Assembly: GCF_027111275.1 (NCBI RefSeq)
Contig: NZ_CP114286.1
Span: forward strand, 1,116,001-1,180,000
Source of the DNA: Flavobacterium luteolum
GTDB lineage: Bacteria > Bacteroidota > Bacteroidia > Flavobacteriales > Flavobacteriaceae
Length of the DNA: 64,000 nucleotides
Reading direction: 5' to 3'
Positions within the stretch are counted from its first letter, which is position 1; each line of letters starts with the position of its first letter. Below, piece by piece: positions 8,552-16,713 of the stretch. Below the pieces are notes generated by a model that saw only the letters and a list, made by a program, of their open reading frames with translations, did not search any database and had not been told where the DNA came from. The position numbers and the translations under genes are program-made.

Positions 8552-9052
8552 ATGAGTAACAATATTATTCTAACCCATCAGGAAATCGAACATAAAATAA
8601 AACGTATCGCTTACCAAATTTACGAGACTTTTGTAGACGAAGAGGAAGTTGTTATTGCCGGAATTGCTTCTAACGGATTTGTTTTTGCCGAAAAAGTTGC
8701 TTCGGCGCTCAGCAGTATCTCTACTTTAAAAGTTTCTATCTGCGAAGTCAAAATAAACAAACAAAATCCGCAAGAAGCGATACAAACTTCATTAACTCCT
8801 GAAGAATACAAAAACAAAGGACTAGTTCTGGTTGATGATGTCTTAAACTCGGGCACTACATTAATATATGCTGTTCGTCATTTTTTAGACGTTCCGCTTA
8901 AAAAATTCAAAACAGCAGTACTTGTTGACCGAAATCATAAAAAATATCCTGTAAAGGCAGATTTTAAAGGAATTTCGCTTTCAACTTCTTTATTAGAGCA
9001 TGTTCAAGTAGTTTTTAATTCAGAAAATGGCGATTATGCTTTTTTAAGCTAA
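8552..9052 (+). CDS. Phosphoribosyltransferase (PyrR/HPRT-like)
   Basis: A 166-residue type I phosphoribosyltransferase fold. The PRPP-binding loop is LVLVDDVLNSGTTLIYAVRH at about residues 90-109. The N-terminal GIASNGFVFAEKVA segment fits the pyrophosphate loop. It could be a PyrR-like uracil phosphoribosyltransferase or a purine salvage enzyme; the base specificity cannot be read from these motifs. It converges on aroK and the coding ends overlap by 9 bases, so the two transcripts must run into each other. Confidence 0.85.
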   Translation: MSNNIILTHQEIEHKIKRIAYQIYETFVDEEEVVIAGIASNGFVFAEKVASALSSISTLKVSICEVKINKQNPQEAIQTSLTPEEYKNKGLVLVDDVLNSGTTLIYAVRHFLDVPLKKFKTAVLVDRNHKKYPVKADFKGISLSTSLLEHVQVVFNSENGDYAFLS

Positions 9053-9562
9053 GATTTCTAAAATATCCTGAACCGTTTCTTCGACAGATTTATCATCTAC
9101 CGAAACTTTATGTTTTGCCTGATTGTAATAATAACTTCTGTCGAATAAATGTTTCGCGATAAACTCTTTCATTTCCTCCTCATTCATATTAGCAATCAAA
9201 GGACGTTTGCTTTTATTATGCACCAATCTACTATATAAAGTATCAATAGATGCTTTTAAATATATAGATACAACATCATCCCCTTTTAATAATTCATGAT
9301 TATTGGCATAACATGGAGCTCCTCCACCTAATCCGATAATATTATTTTCAGAAGATTGCAGTAATTCTACAAACATTTCGTGCTCTAATTTTCGAAAATA
9401 CACTTCCCCGTGCTTTTCAAAAATCTCATTTATGGATAAATTTGCTCTTTCTTCGATACATTTATCCAAATCTAAGAACGGAATATTTGTAATTTTTGAC
9501 AAATTTTGGGCAATTGTTGACTTTCCGCAACCCATGTAACCTAACAGTACAATTTTTTTCAT
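9044..9562 (-). CDS. aroK: Shikimate kinase
   Basis: It phosphorylates shikimate at O3 with ATP, the fifth step of the chorismate pathway to aromatic amino acids. All hallmarks are visible in 172 residues: Walker A GYMGCGKST at 8-16, the shikimate-binding DLDKCIE at about 32, the GLGGGAP segment at about 78, and the lid region KSKRPLI. The start at 9562 gives MKKIVLLGYMGCGKS, exactly the family N-terminus. Its 3' end overlaps that of the phosphoribosyltransferase gene on the other strand. Confidence 0.95.
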   Translation of the reverse strand: MKKIVLLGYMGCGKSTIAQNLSKITNIPFLDLDKCIEERANLSINEIFEKHGEVYFRKLEHEMFVELLQSSENNIIGLGGGAPCYANNHELLKGDDVVSIYLKASIDTLYSRLVHNKSKRPLIANMNEEEMKEFIAKHLFDRSYYYNQAKHKVSVDDKSVEETVQDILEILA

Positions 9563-9633
9563 ATTAATAAAACCTTATAAACTAAGCAATTGGAGATTTT
9601 TCCAAAAAAAAGACAAATTTATGATAAAATAGC

Positions 9634-9665
9634 TTGGAAACTTCAAAAAAAACTCCTTATATTTG
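9634..9665 (+). promoter_or_regulatory. Promoter of the first tRNA-Lys
   Basis: TTG at 9634-9636 and TATATTTG at 9658-9665, separated by 21 bases, lie 23 bases before the tRNA. The same TATATTTGCACCC box precedes the third tRNA-Lys. Confidence 0.8.
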
Positions 9666-9688
9666 CACCCGCATTCAAGAAATTAAAT

Positions 9689-9761
9689 GACTCGATAGCT
9701 CAGTCGGTAGAGCACATCACTTTTAATGATGGGGTCCTGGGTTCGAGCCCCAGTCGGGTCA
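9689..9761 (+). tRNA. tRNA-Lys (TTT), copy 1
   Basis: A 73-nt cloverleaf with acceptor arms GACTCGA/TCGGGTC, the D-arm word TAGCTCAGTCGGTAGAGCA, anticodon stem CATCA/TGATG around CTTTTAA (anticodon TTT), and a T-arm CTGGG-TTCGAGC-CCCAG. The CCA end is not encoded. It is identical to the copies at 9802 and 11224. Confidence 0.97.
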
Positions 9762-9801
9762 CAAATTTTGTGATTAACAAATTAAATTTCTTGAAAGCAA
9801 T

Positions 9802-9874
9802 GACTCGATAGCTCAGTCGGTAGAGCACATCACTTTTAATGATGGGGTCCTGGGTTCGAGCCCCAGTCGGGTCA
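9802..9874 (+). tRNA. tRNA-Lys (TTT), copy 2
   Basis: Identical in sequence to copy 1 and 40 bases downstream of it. No separate promoter is seen, so both are probably cut from one transcript. Confidence 0.97.
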
Positions 9875-9877
9875 CAA

Positions 9878-9912
9878 AGGTCGGGTAATTTATTTTACTC
9901 GACCTTTTTTCT
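9878..9912 (+). terminator. Terminator-like hairpin after tRNA-Lys copy 2
   Basis: AGGTCGGGTAA and TTACTCGACCT pair over 11 bp with one G-T pair, followed by T6. It sits just before tRNA-Leu, so it would separate the two units unless read through. Confidence 0.75.
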
Positions 9913-9917
9913 TTTTA

Positions 9918-10000
9918 GGCCATGTGGAGAAACGGTAGACTCGCCATCTTGAGGGGGTGGTGCTCGCAAGGGCGTGAGGGTTCAAATCCCTCCATGGTCA
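9918..10000 (+). tRNA. tRNA-Leu (GAG)
   Basis: An 83-nt class II tRNA with acceptor GGCCATG/CATGGTC (one G-T pair), anticodon stem CCATC/GGTGG around TTGAGGG (anticodon GAG, reading CTC and CTT), a long variable arm and T-arm GAGGG-TTCAAAT-CCCTC. Discriminator A, no encoded CCA. Confidence 0.95.
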
Positions 10001-10023
10001 CATTTTTATATTGCTTTAAACTT

Positions 10024-10056
10024 AAAACGTCTTTTTTAAAAGACGTTTTTTTTTAT
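10024..10056 (+). terminator. Intrinsic terminator after tRNA-Leu
   Basis: AAAACGTCTTTT pairs with AAAAGACGTTTT across a short TT-centred loop, followed by more T. Confidence 0.75.
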
Positions 10057-10107
10057 TAGTTTCCCTTTTTGTTGCGTTCCTAAATATAAAATGGAAACAA
10101 ATAAAAA

Positions 10108-10887
10108 TCAATACACTATTTCTCTATAATAGACATCTGGATTTTCTTTTCTATTGCTTTTTTTAACTACCCAGTTGCCATATTTATCCATTTTATACGA
10201 GTATTTTTTTTTATCCAAATCCCAAGCATTAAACTTACTTACATTAAATTCTTCCACGCCAACACTCTTTAAGCTATCAACATTATATTTTCTTTTATAA
10301 TATTCTTTTCTCCATGTAGTTATAGTATTGTCTCGATTATGTTTATAAACTTCCAAAACACGGTTTTCACCAGCAACTGGCACTCCATTTTTTTGAATTT
10401 CTATCCAATTACTATTATTCACTTTTTTCAATAAATTCCCTGCTTCATCATATTTTCTAAGACATCCAAAATAAACAGTATCAGATTTGATTTTTCTCAA
10501 GTCATCAACTAACTTATTATCAATTTTATCCTTGAAATAAATAAACTTTTGCACAAATTTTTCTCCAAGCGCTGTTTCTGTTGAATTTATTATCAATTCA
10601 TTATTTCTAAATTGATACAAGTGACAATTGGCATCTATCTTAATAGAATCATTTTCGATAAGCTGATAACAAGTTTCTTTAATAACTTTTGGATCACCAT
10701 ACAAAGTATCCGCTTGAAAAACCAATATTTTCGGTTTATCATAAACTTTACCAACAATTAGCGAATCTAAAGAACCATCAAATTTTTCAATTGAAGAATA
10801 GATTTCTTTTTTTGAATTTTGACAACTAGCCAAAATCATTATAACTATTAGATTTTTAAAAAACCTACACATTCCCATTTTTAGCAT
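10108..10887 (-). CDS. Hypothetical lipoprotein
   Basis: A 259-residue protein of unknown function. The N-terminus (MCRFFKNLIVIMILASCQNSKK) is a lipoprotein signal with LASC lipobox; the start may be the first ATG at 10887 or an in-frame ATG four or six codons later. The mature part is polar and contains several Y/W-rich segments such as RKYDEAGNLLKK and MDKYGNWVVKK, which resemble the short beta-hairpin motifs of surface or cell-wall-associated proteins of Bacteroidota. It stands between tRNA genes with no obvious operon partner. Confidence 0.7.
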   Translation of the reverse strand: MLKMGMCRFFKNLIVIMILASCQNSKKEIYSSIEKFDGSLDSLIVGKVYDKPKILVFQADTLYGDPKVIKETCYQLIENDSIKIDANCHLYQFRNNELIINSTETALGEKFVQKFIYFKDKIDNKLVDDLRKIKSDTVYFGCLRKYDEAGNLLKKVNNSNWIEIQKNGVPVAGENRVLEVYKHNRDNTITTWRKEYYKRKYNVDSLKSVGVEEFNVSKFNAWDLDKKKYSYKMDKYGNWVVKKSNRKENPDVYYREIVY

Positions 10888-11172
10888 ATAACAAACTTAC
10901 TATACATAATACAACCCGAACACCTTCTCTATTTTGAAAAATTAAAGGCAATTAAATAGCTAATATAAAACTATTTCTAAGCTATTCTTATTTTTTTTTC
11001 AACAGCCATTAAGTCGATTCTTTCCCATCTTTGCCTTTAAAATAATTAAATTTTACCTAAAAACCGTACATTTCTCTACCATCAACGCCATTACATCAAA
11101 ATATATTCAACTACAAAACAAACACTTACACCTATAATAAAAATTTATTTAAAAATTCATGTAAAAAAAGGG
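10888..11172. other. Gene-free AT-rich stretch before the third tRNA-Lys
   Basis: No open frame with a convincing start, no strong hairpin and no recognisable RNA motif is visible in these about 285 bases. They contain the 5' region of the lipoprotein gene on one side and the upstream region of the tRNA promoter on the other. Confidence 0.5.
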
Positions 11173-11202
11173 TTGTTAAGCTAAATAAAGTCCTTATATT
11201 TG
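11173..11202 (+). promoter_or_regulatory. Promoter of the third tRNA-Lys
   Basis: TTG at 11173-11175 and TATATTTG at 11195-11202 with a 19-base gap; 22 bases before the tRNA. Confidence 0.8.
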
Positions 11203-11223
11203 CACCCTCATTGAAGAAATGAA

Positions 11224-11296
11224 GACTCGATAGCTCAGTCGGTAGAGCACATCACTTTTAATGATGGGGTCCTGGGTTCGAGCCCCAGTCGGGTCA
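11224..11296 (+). tRNA. tRNA-Lys (TTT), copy 3
   Basis: Identical 73-nt sequence to the copies at 9689 and 9802, with a promoter like that of copy 1 and a terminator like that after copy 2, suggesting duplication of a whole tRNA transcription unit. Confidence 0.97.
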
Positions 11297-11298
11297 CA

Positions 11299-11333
11299 AA
11301 AGGTCAAGTAATTATTTTACTTGGCCTTTTTTG
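11299..11333 (+). terminator. Intrinsic terminator after tRNA-Lys copy 3
   Basis: AGGTCAAGTAA pairs with TTACTTGGCCT (one mismatch-like G-T pair) and T6 follows. It resembles the hairpin at 9878 in position and sequence. Confidence 0.8.
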
Positions 11334-11486
11334 TTTTTAGAATATATTGAATTCTAAAAACTTTTCTACTTCCTCTTACTGTCTCCTTATTTACTAAATA
11401 TTATTCAAAAAGAAAATCTCTTACAAAATAAAAACTTTCTTAAATTCGTTGGGAAATAATTAAATCACTAATCCCAAATTAGTTTT

Positions 11487-11987
11487 ATGAAAAACCTACT
11501 ATTAGCATCACTTATCATGATGTCTTGCTCTATCTGGGCACAATCTGCAACTGGCTATTTTGACAAAGCCATAAAAAAAGCTGAAGCTGGCAACACCAAA
11601 GGCGCAATTGCCGATTACACGAAAGCCATTAGCATGAATTCTAAATTTGTCGAAGCTTATCAGAATCGTGGCGTGGCAAAATTCAAGCTAAATGATTTAA
11701 AAGGAGCTCAAGCCGATTTTAGCAAAACAATCGAACTAGACAACATGAATGCCGACGCCTTTACAGGAAGAGCCAATGTGAATTACAAATTACAAGACTA
11801 TCAAGGAACTATTGACGACTGTACAGCTTCTTTAGGTTTAAATCCGAAAGATTACGTTGCTTACAACCTAAGAGGTTTGGCTTACAACAAAATTGGCGAT
11901 AAGAAAAACTCTTGCAAAGATTTCAGCAAAGCAATTGAGCTTGGAAGTCAGAGTGCTATAAAAAACAAAGCTACTTTTTGTAAATAA
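11487..11987 (+). CDS. Secreted tetratricopeptide-repeat protein
   Basis: 166 residues: signal peptide MKNLLLASLIMMSCSIWAQS, then tandem TPR units (about 21-55, 56-90, 91-125 and a last partial one) recognisable by the A..Y..A pattern, for example GNTKGAIADYTKAISMNSKF and NDLKGAQADFSKTIELDN. Such repeats mediate protein-protein contacts, probably in the periplasm. The function of this member is unknown. It is followed by a very strong terminator. Confidence 0.85.
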   Translation: MKNLLLASLIMMSCSIWAQSATGYFDKAIKKAEAGNTKGAIADYTKAISMNSKFVEAYQNRGVAKFKLNDLKGAQADFSKTIELDNMNADAFTGRANVNYKLQDYQGTIDDCTASLGLNPKDYVAYNLRGLAYNKIGDKKNSCKDFSKAIELGSQSAIKNKATFCK

Positions 11988-12005
11988 TAGCGTCTAAAGA
12001 TTAAA

Positions 12006-12046
12006 AACGGTCTGCATATCAAAAATATGCAGACCGTTCTTTTTTA
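12006..12046 (+). terminator. Strong intrinsic terminator after the TPR gene
   Basis: AACGGTCTGCATAT (12006-12019) and ATATGCAGACCGTT (12025-12038) form a perfect 14-bp stem with a 5-nt loop, followed by C and T6. Confidence 0.9.
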
Positions 12047-12197
12047 TCAAAGTAATATATTTCTTAAAAATTTTATACCTGATTTTAGGTAAAAAATATA
12101 TTTTAAATACGTAAACCTCTAATCCTCTATCTTTTTAATGTAGTTTTAAGGTCGAATCTAAGATTTTATTTTACATTTGTTGACTTAATCGCGAAAA

Positions 12198-13097
12198 ATG
12201 ATAAACAATATTAAAACTGTTTTCAGTATTAAAGATCTTGAGAACTTATCTGGAATAAAAGCGCATACCATACGCATCTGGGAAAAGAGATACAACATCC
12301 TTGAACCAATGCGAACCGACACTAATATTAGATTTTACAACCTTCATAATCTGCAGAAACTTTTAAATATTACGTTACTGCACGAATACGGATATAAAAT
12401 TTCTAAAATTGCAACATATCCTGAAGAAAAGATACCACAACTGGTACGCGAAATAATCTCGAAGAAAAACTCTCAAAACTACGCTATCACCTCTTTTAAA
12501 ATGGCGATGATGAATTTTGATCAAGAGTTATTCTTTAACACATTCGATTGGCTTATTACAGAAAAAACATTTAAAGAAGTTTTTAAAGAACATTTTTTAC
12601 CGCTTTTAAAAGAGCTTGGATTATTGTGGCAATCTGAAACCATCACTCCTGCAAATGAACATTTTATGAGTCATTTAATTAAGCAGAAAATCTTAATTTA
12701 CACAGAGAGTCTTCAGATCAGAAAACCAATCAAAACCGATCGCATTTTTGTTTTATCACTTCCGTTAAACGAAATTCACCAGATCGGATTATTGTACTTG
12801 CAGTATGAAATTCTTGATAAAGGTTACAAAACCATTTATCTTGGAGAAAGCATGCCGATTGAAAACCTTCAGGATTTAACCAAACACTTTGAGAATATTA
12901 CGTTTATTTCTTTTATGACTGTTCAGCCAGACAGAAGCGTAATCAATCAATATGTTAAATCGATGGGCCAGAAATTATTGCAGGAAAACAACGAGATCTG
13001 GCTTATGGGTAAAATGGTCGAACACATTGACCAAAAAGTCCTTAGCGACAGAATCCGCATTTTCGATTCCATGGAAGAAACTATTAACATGCTTTAA
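12198..13097 (+). CDS. MerR-family regulator with CarH-type cobalamin-binding domain
   Basis: A likely light- and B12-dependent repressor of the carotenoid genes that follow. The N-terminal MerR helix-turn-helix (FSIKDLENLSGIKAHTIRIWEKRY, residues 9-32) is followed by a four-helix bundle with Trp144, then exactly nine residues, then Glu154-His155: the Wx9EH signature of CarH/LitR that cups adenosylcobalamin. The Rossmann part has ExHxxG (Glu192, His194, Gly197), whose histidine is the usual lower cobalt ligand. In studied CarH proteins, cobalamin-bound tetramers repress in the dark and light breaks them. Length 299 fits. The position 39 bases before crtI strongly supports carotenoid control. 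Possible promoter box TACATTTG at 12172-12179. In vivo use of B12 is inferred. Confidence 0.9.
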   Translation: MINNIKTVFSIKDLENLSGIKAHTIRIWEKRYNILEPMRTDTNIRFYNLHNLQKLLNITLLHEYGYKISKIATYPEEKIPQLVREIISKKNSQNYAITSFKMAMMNFDQELFFNTFDWLITEKTFKEVFKEHFLPLLKELGLLWQSETITPANEHFMSHLIKQKILIYTESLQIRKPIKTDRIFVLSLPLNEIHQIGLLYLQYEILDKGYKTIYLGESMPIENLQDLTKHFENITFISFMTVQPDRSVINQYVKSMGQKLLQENNEIWLMGKMVEHIDQKVLSDRIRIFDSMEETINML

Positions 13098-13120
13098 TTT
13101 ATTTTTGTTTAAGTTTTTCT

Positions 13121-13128
13121 TATATTTG
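13121..13128 (+). promoter_or_regulatory. TATATTTG box directly before crtI
   Basis: A perfect TAnnTTTG box ends only 8 bases before the crtI ATG. I see no TTG at the ideal upstream distance (the nearest, 13105-13107, leaves 13 bases). If used, transcription would start about at the start codon and give a leaderless or nearly leaderless mRNA, and a MerR protein bound here could repress it. Confidence 0.5.
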
Positions 13129-13136
13129 TTAAACAA

Positions 13137-14603
13137 ATGAGAAAAACTATCCAAATAATAGGCTCAGGCTTCTCTTCTTTAGCAGCCGCATGTTACCTTG
13201 CTCAACAAGGAAACACGGTTACTGTTTACGAAAAAAACAATACAATTGGCGGGCGCGCAAGACAATTTAAAGAAGATGGTTTTACTTTTGATATGGGACC
13301 AAGCTGGTATTGGATGCCAGATGTGTTTGAACGCTTTTTTCAGGATTTCGATAAAAAACCTTCTGATTATTATGAACTGATAAAATTAAATCCTGCTTAT
13401 AGGGTTTATTTTGGGATCAATGATTTCATCAGTATCTACGACAATCTTCAAGAAATAAAACGCACATTTGAAACCATAGAAAAAGGAAGCGGTCAAAAAC
13501 TGCAAAACTTTATTGATCAAGCCAAAAGCAATTATGATATTGCGATTAAAAATTTAGTTTATCGTCCTGGAATTTCTCCTCTCGAATTAATTACTAAAGA
13601 AACCGCATTAAAGCTTGATCAATTTTTCAAGAATGTAAGTGCTGATATTCGCAAAAATTTTAAAAATGAAAGACTGATTCAGATCTTGGAGTTTCCAGTT
13701 TTATTTCTTGGAGCTAAACCTGACAAAACACCTTCATTTTATAATTTTATGAATTATGCCGATTTTGGCCTCGGAACCTGGCATCCAAAAACAGGAATGT
13801 TTGATGTTATTCGAGGAATCGAAAAACTGGCTTTAGAACTTGGCGTTACAATTAAAACCAATTCACCAATAGAAAAAATTATTGTTGAGAATAAAACTGC
13901 AACTGGAATCGTAATTAATGGCGAAACTATAAAAGCAGATATTGTTTTAAGCGGAGCAGATTATCAGCATTCTGAAACTTTACTTGACAGCGAACACAGA
14001 ATGTATTCTGAAAAATATTGGGAAAACAGAGTTTTTGCACCTTCTTCTCTCCTATTTTTTATTGGTTTTGATAAAAAAATAGAAAACATTTCGCATCATG
14101 CTTTGTTTTTTGATGTCGATTTCAATCAGCACGCAGCAGCTATTTATGATCAACCGAAGTGGCCAGAAGCTCCATTGTTCTATGCTAACTTTCCATCTAA
14201 AACAGATAAAGCTGCGGCACCAGACGGAATGGAATCTGGATTTTTCTTGATTCCGCTTGCACCTGGAATCGAAGATACTGAAGAACTGAGAGAAGAATAT
14301 TTTGAAAAAATCATTTCTCGTTTTGAAGAACTTACCCAGCAAAAAATTAAAAATAACATTATCTTTAAGAGATCATTCTGTAAAAACGACTTTGTTGCCG
14401 ATTATAATGCCTACAAAGGAAATGCTTACGGAATGGCCAATACTTTATTGCAAACGGCTTTTTTGAGACCAAAATTAAAAAGCAAAAAAGTCAGGAATCT
14501 ATATTTTACAGGACAATTAACCGTTCCTGGTCCAGGTGTTCCGCCTGCTTTAATTTCAGGAAAACTAGCAGCTGAATTAATTCAAAAATCTTTTAGATCT
14601 TAA
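13137..14603 (+). CDS. crtI: Phytoene desaturase
   Basis: A FAD-dependent carotenoid desaturase that converts phytoene stepwise to lycopene or a similar product. 488 residues. The N-terminal dinucleotide-binding motif IGSGFSSLAAACYLAQQG with YEKNNTIGGRARQF and the C-terminal FTGQLTVPGPGVPPALISGK segment are diagnostic. It starts the crtI-crtB pair, with only 3 bases between the genes. The number of desaturation steps cannot be told from the sequence, and a related use as a diapophytoene enzyme cannot be excluded, but the crtZ neighbour argues for a C40 pathway to zeaxanthin-type pigments. Confidence 0.93.
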   Translation: MRKTIQIIGSGFSSLAAACYLAQQGNTVTVYEKNNTIGGRARQFKEDGFTFDMGPSWYWMPDVFERFFQDFDKKPSDYYELIKLNPAYRVYFGINDFISIYDNLQEIKRTFETIEKGSGQKLQNFIDQAKSNYDIAIKNLVYRPGISPLELITKETALKLDQFFKNVSADIRKNFKNERLIQILEFPVLFLGAKPDKTPSFYNFMNYADFGLGTWHPKTGMFDVIRGIEKLALELGVTIKTNSPIEKIIVENKTATGIVINGETIKADIVLSGADYQHSETLLDSEHRMYSEKYWENRVFAPSSLLFFIGFDKKIENISHHALFFDVDFNQHAAAIYDQPKWPEAPLFYANFPSKTDKAAAPDGMESGFFLIPLAPGIEDTEELREEYFEKIISRFEELTQQKIKNNIIFKRSFCKNDFVADYNAYKGNAYGMANTLLQTAFLRPKLKSKKVRNLYFTGQLTVPGPGVPPALISGKLAAELIQKSFRS

Positions 14604-14606
14604 AAA

Positions 14607-15446
14607 ATGAAATCACTATTCGACGCCGTTTCTTTCAAATGCAGCAAATTGGTTACCAAAAATTACAGCACTTCATTTTCTCTTGCTGTAAAAATGCTTT
14701 CGCCAAGTATTCGTGATGCTATTTACAGCATTTACGGATTTGTACGTTTTGCCGATGAAATTGTAGATTCATTTCACGGCTACGAAAAAGAATACCTGAT
14801 TGAAGATTTTGAAAAAGAATATTATAAAGCTATGGAATTAGGCATTAGCTTAAATCCTATTTTGAATTCTTTCCAGCAAACGGTAAAAGAATATAATATT
14901 ACAGACGATTTGGTTCAGGCATTTTTAAAAAGCATGAAAATGGATCTCATAAAATCGAATTACCAAACACAAACCGAGTACATCGATTACATTTATGGTT
15001 CTGCCGATGTTGTAGGTCTCATGTGCCTAAAAGTTTTTGTAACTGGAAAAGAGCACAAATACGAACAGCTGAAATACGAAGCCATGCGTTTAGGATCGGC
15101 TTTTCAGAAAGTAAATTTTCTTAGGGATTTGAAAGACGATAATACCATTTTAAACCGTTCTTATTTTCCTGGCATTAATCTGAATAACTTCAATGAAGAT
15201 TCAAAAAATCAGATTATAAAAGAAATTGAAGAAGATTTTAGAATTGCCTACCAAGGAATTGTAAAGTTGCCTATCGAAGCCAAATTTGGAGTTTATACCG
15301 CTTATGTTTATTATAAAAAATTACTCAAAAAGCTAAAAAACACACCATATTACGAAATTGGAAATGCTAGGATTCGAGTTTCTAATTATACAAAAGCTGG
15401 GCTTCTGGCGCAGTCTTTTGTGACTTATAAATTGAAGCTTGTATAA
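14607..15446 (+). CDS. crtB: Phytoene synthase
   Basis: It condenses two geranylgeranyl diphosphates to phytoene, the first committed carotenoid step. 279 residues. The two Asp-rich motifs of the squalene/phytoene synthase family are visible: VRFADEIVD near residue 47 and KVNFLRDLKDD near 170, plus YIYGSADVVGLMCLKVF. It lies 3 bases after crtI and is surely translated from the same mRNA. Neither crtE nor a lycopene cyclase gene is present in this window, so those steps must be encoded elsewhere. Confidence 0.93.
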   Translation: MKSLFDAVSFKCSKLVTKNYSTSFSLAVKMLSPSIRDAIYSIYGFVRFADEIVDSFHGYEKEYLIEDFEKEYYKAMELGISLNPILNSFQQTVKEYNITDDLVQAFLKSMKMDLIKSNYQTQTEYIDYIYGSADVVGLMCLKVFVTGKEHKYEQLKYEAMRLGSAFQKVNFLRDLKDDNTILNRSYFPGINLNNFNEDSKNQIIKEIEEDFRIAYQGIVKLPIEAKFGVYTAYVYYKKLLKKLKNTPYYEIGNARIRVSNYTKAGLLAQSFVTYKLKLV

Positions 15447-15485
15447 TCTTATTCAATTATGGAGTTCTCAATAAAGCCAACAGTT

Positions 15486-15585
15486 TGTCATTTCGACGAA
15501 GGAGAAATCTTCACGAGAAACTCTACAAAGATTGGCATACTGTTGAGGAGCTACTTTCGAAGATTTCTCCTTCGTCGAAATGACA
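15486..15585. repeat. REP-like palindrome, TGTCATTTCGACGAAGG family
   Basis: Arms 15486-15511 and 15560-15585 are perfect 26-bp inverted copies (beginning TGTCATTTCGACGAAGG) separated by 48 bases. It lies between crtB and crtZ. A copy with the same termini lies at 42285-42413 and a decayed half at about 56775-56805. It encodes nothing and looks like a dispersed palindromic element. Confidence 0.85.
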
Positions 15586-15704
15586 AGATTGAGAGAATCG
15601 CAGACTTAAAACCAAATAGTGAATCTTTTTGAGTCAATCTTTTATAATCTAAAGCTAAACTCAAAAACAATAAAACGATAATTTTAAAACATCAACATTA
15701 CAAA

Positions 15705-16145
15705 ATGATTTCTTTTTTAATCTTTTTAGGCGTTTTTCTATTTATGGAATGTGTGACCTGGCTAACACATAAATATGTTATGCATGGTTTTATGTGGTAT
15801 TTTCATGCTGATCATCATCAGCCGAAATATGAAAACACTTTTGAACGCAACGATATTTTCTTCGTCATTTTTGCCACTCCGAGTATTATTTTATTCTACT
15901 TTGGTGTCGAGGGCGGATTCAATTACTTGTTTTTTATTGCATGTGGCATTACACTTTATGGCGCTTGTTATTTTTTAATTCACGATGTTTTAATTCATCA
16001 GCGATTTAAATGGTTTAAAAACACCAAAAACAAATACCTCATCGGACTTAGAAAAGCTCATAAAATACACCACAAACATTTACAAAAAGAAAAAGGAGAA
16101 TGTTTCGGAATGTTGTTCGTACCATTTAAATATTATAAAATGTAG
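15705..16145 (+). CDS. crtZ: Beta-carotene hydroxylase
   Basis: A membrane di-iron hydroxylase of the fatty-acid-hydroxylase superfamily that adds 3-hydroxyls to beta-ionone rings, giving zeaxanthin from beta-carotene. 146 residues with about four hydrophobic helices. The histidine clusters are visible: THKYVMH and HADHH near residues 21-37, HDVLIH near 95, and KAHKIHHKH near 117. It is separated from crtB by 258 bases that hold a palindromic repeat, so it may have its own promoter or depend on read-through. Confidence 0.92.
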   Translation: MISFLIFLGVFLFMECVTWLTHKYVMHGFMWYFHADHHQPKYENTFERNDIFFVIFATPSIILFYFGVEGGFNYLFFIACGITLYGACYFLIHDVLIHQRFKWFKNTKNKYLIGLRKAHKIHHKHLQKEKGECFGMLFVPFKYYKM

Positions 16146-16179
16146 CATTATTTGAGCATTTTTCAAGAACAATTTGATT

Positions 16180-16647
16180 ATGAAATTATACAAAATAGTA
16201 ACCGTACAACATATCAATGCTAGCGTAGAAGAGTGCTGGGATTTTTTCTCAAGTCCAAAAAACCTTCAAACTATTACACTCGATAATATGAATTTCCAAA
16301 TTCAGGATTACGACGGAAAGCGCATGTATCACGGACAAATTATTACCTACACTTTAAAACCGCTTTTCGGAATCAAAATGTCTTGGGTTACCGAAATTAC
16401 AGCTTGCCAAGAAAACGAGTATTTTGTAGACATTCAGCAATTTGGACCTTATAAACTATGGCATCACAAACATTTCTTTGAACCAACACCAGACGGAGGA
16501 ACCAAAATGACAGATATTGTTCATTATGCTCTCCCATTTGGAATTCTAGGCAGAATCATGAATCGCTTGGTCGTAAGAAACAAACTAAAAAGCATTTTCG
16601 ACTACCGATATAATAAAATTGAAGAATTATTTAATTCGAAAAAATAA
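16180..16647 (+). CDS. SRPBCC-family (START-like) protein
   Basis: 155 residues with the helix-grip fold pattern of the SRPBCC superfamily: an N-terminal strand KIVTVQHINASVEECWDFFSSPKNLQTIT, internal strands, and a long C-terminal helix RLVVRNKLKSIFDYRYNKIEELF. Such proteins bind hydrophobic ligands. Members lie next to carotenoid and photolyase genes in several Bacteroidota, so a role in the light-response module is plausible but its ligand is unknown. The ATG at 16180 is preferred to an in-frame TTG at 16174. It ends 66 bases before the photolyase gene. Confidence 0.8.
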   Translation: MKLYKIVTVQHINASVEECWDFFSSPKNLQTITLDNMNFQIQDYDGKRMYHGQIITYTLKPLFGIKMSWVTEITACQENEYFVDIQQFGPYKLWHHKHFFEPTPDGGTKMTDIVHYALPFGILGRIMNRLVVRNKLKSIFDYRYNKIEELFNSKK

Positions 16648-16703
16648 GCCATAGATTTCACAGATTAGAATCTTTTTAATCCTTTAATCTGTGGCAAAAA
16701 ATT
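16648..16703. repeat. GCCACAGATTAAA-type palindromic repeat (degenerate copy)
   Basis: The right arm TTTAATCTGTGGC (16683-16695) is intact, the left arm is degenerate (GCCATAG...CACAGATTAGAA). Perfect copies of the family lie at 36811-36871 and 62737-62823. Confidence 0.65.
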
Positions 16704-16713
16704 ATCCTCAAAA

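Noticed and set aside
11224..11296. The third tRNA-Lys as a pseudogene
   Set aside because: It is identical to the other two over all 73 bases and has a promoter and a terminator.
15486..15585. CRISPR array
   Set aside because: The repeats are inverted and not direct, there is one pair per locus, and no cas gene is present.
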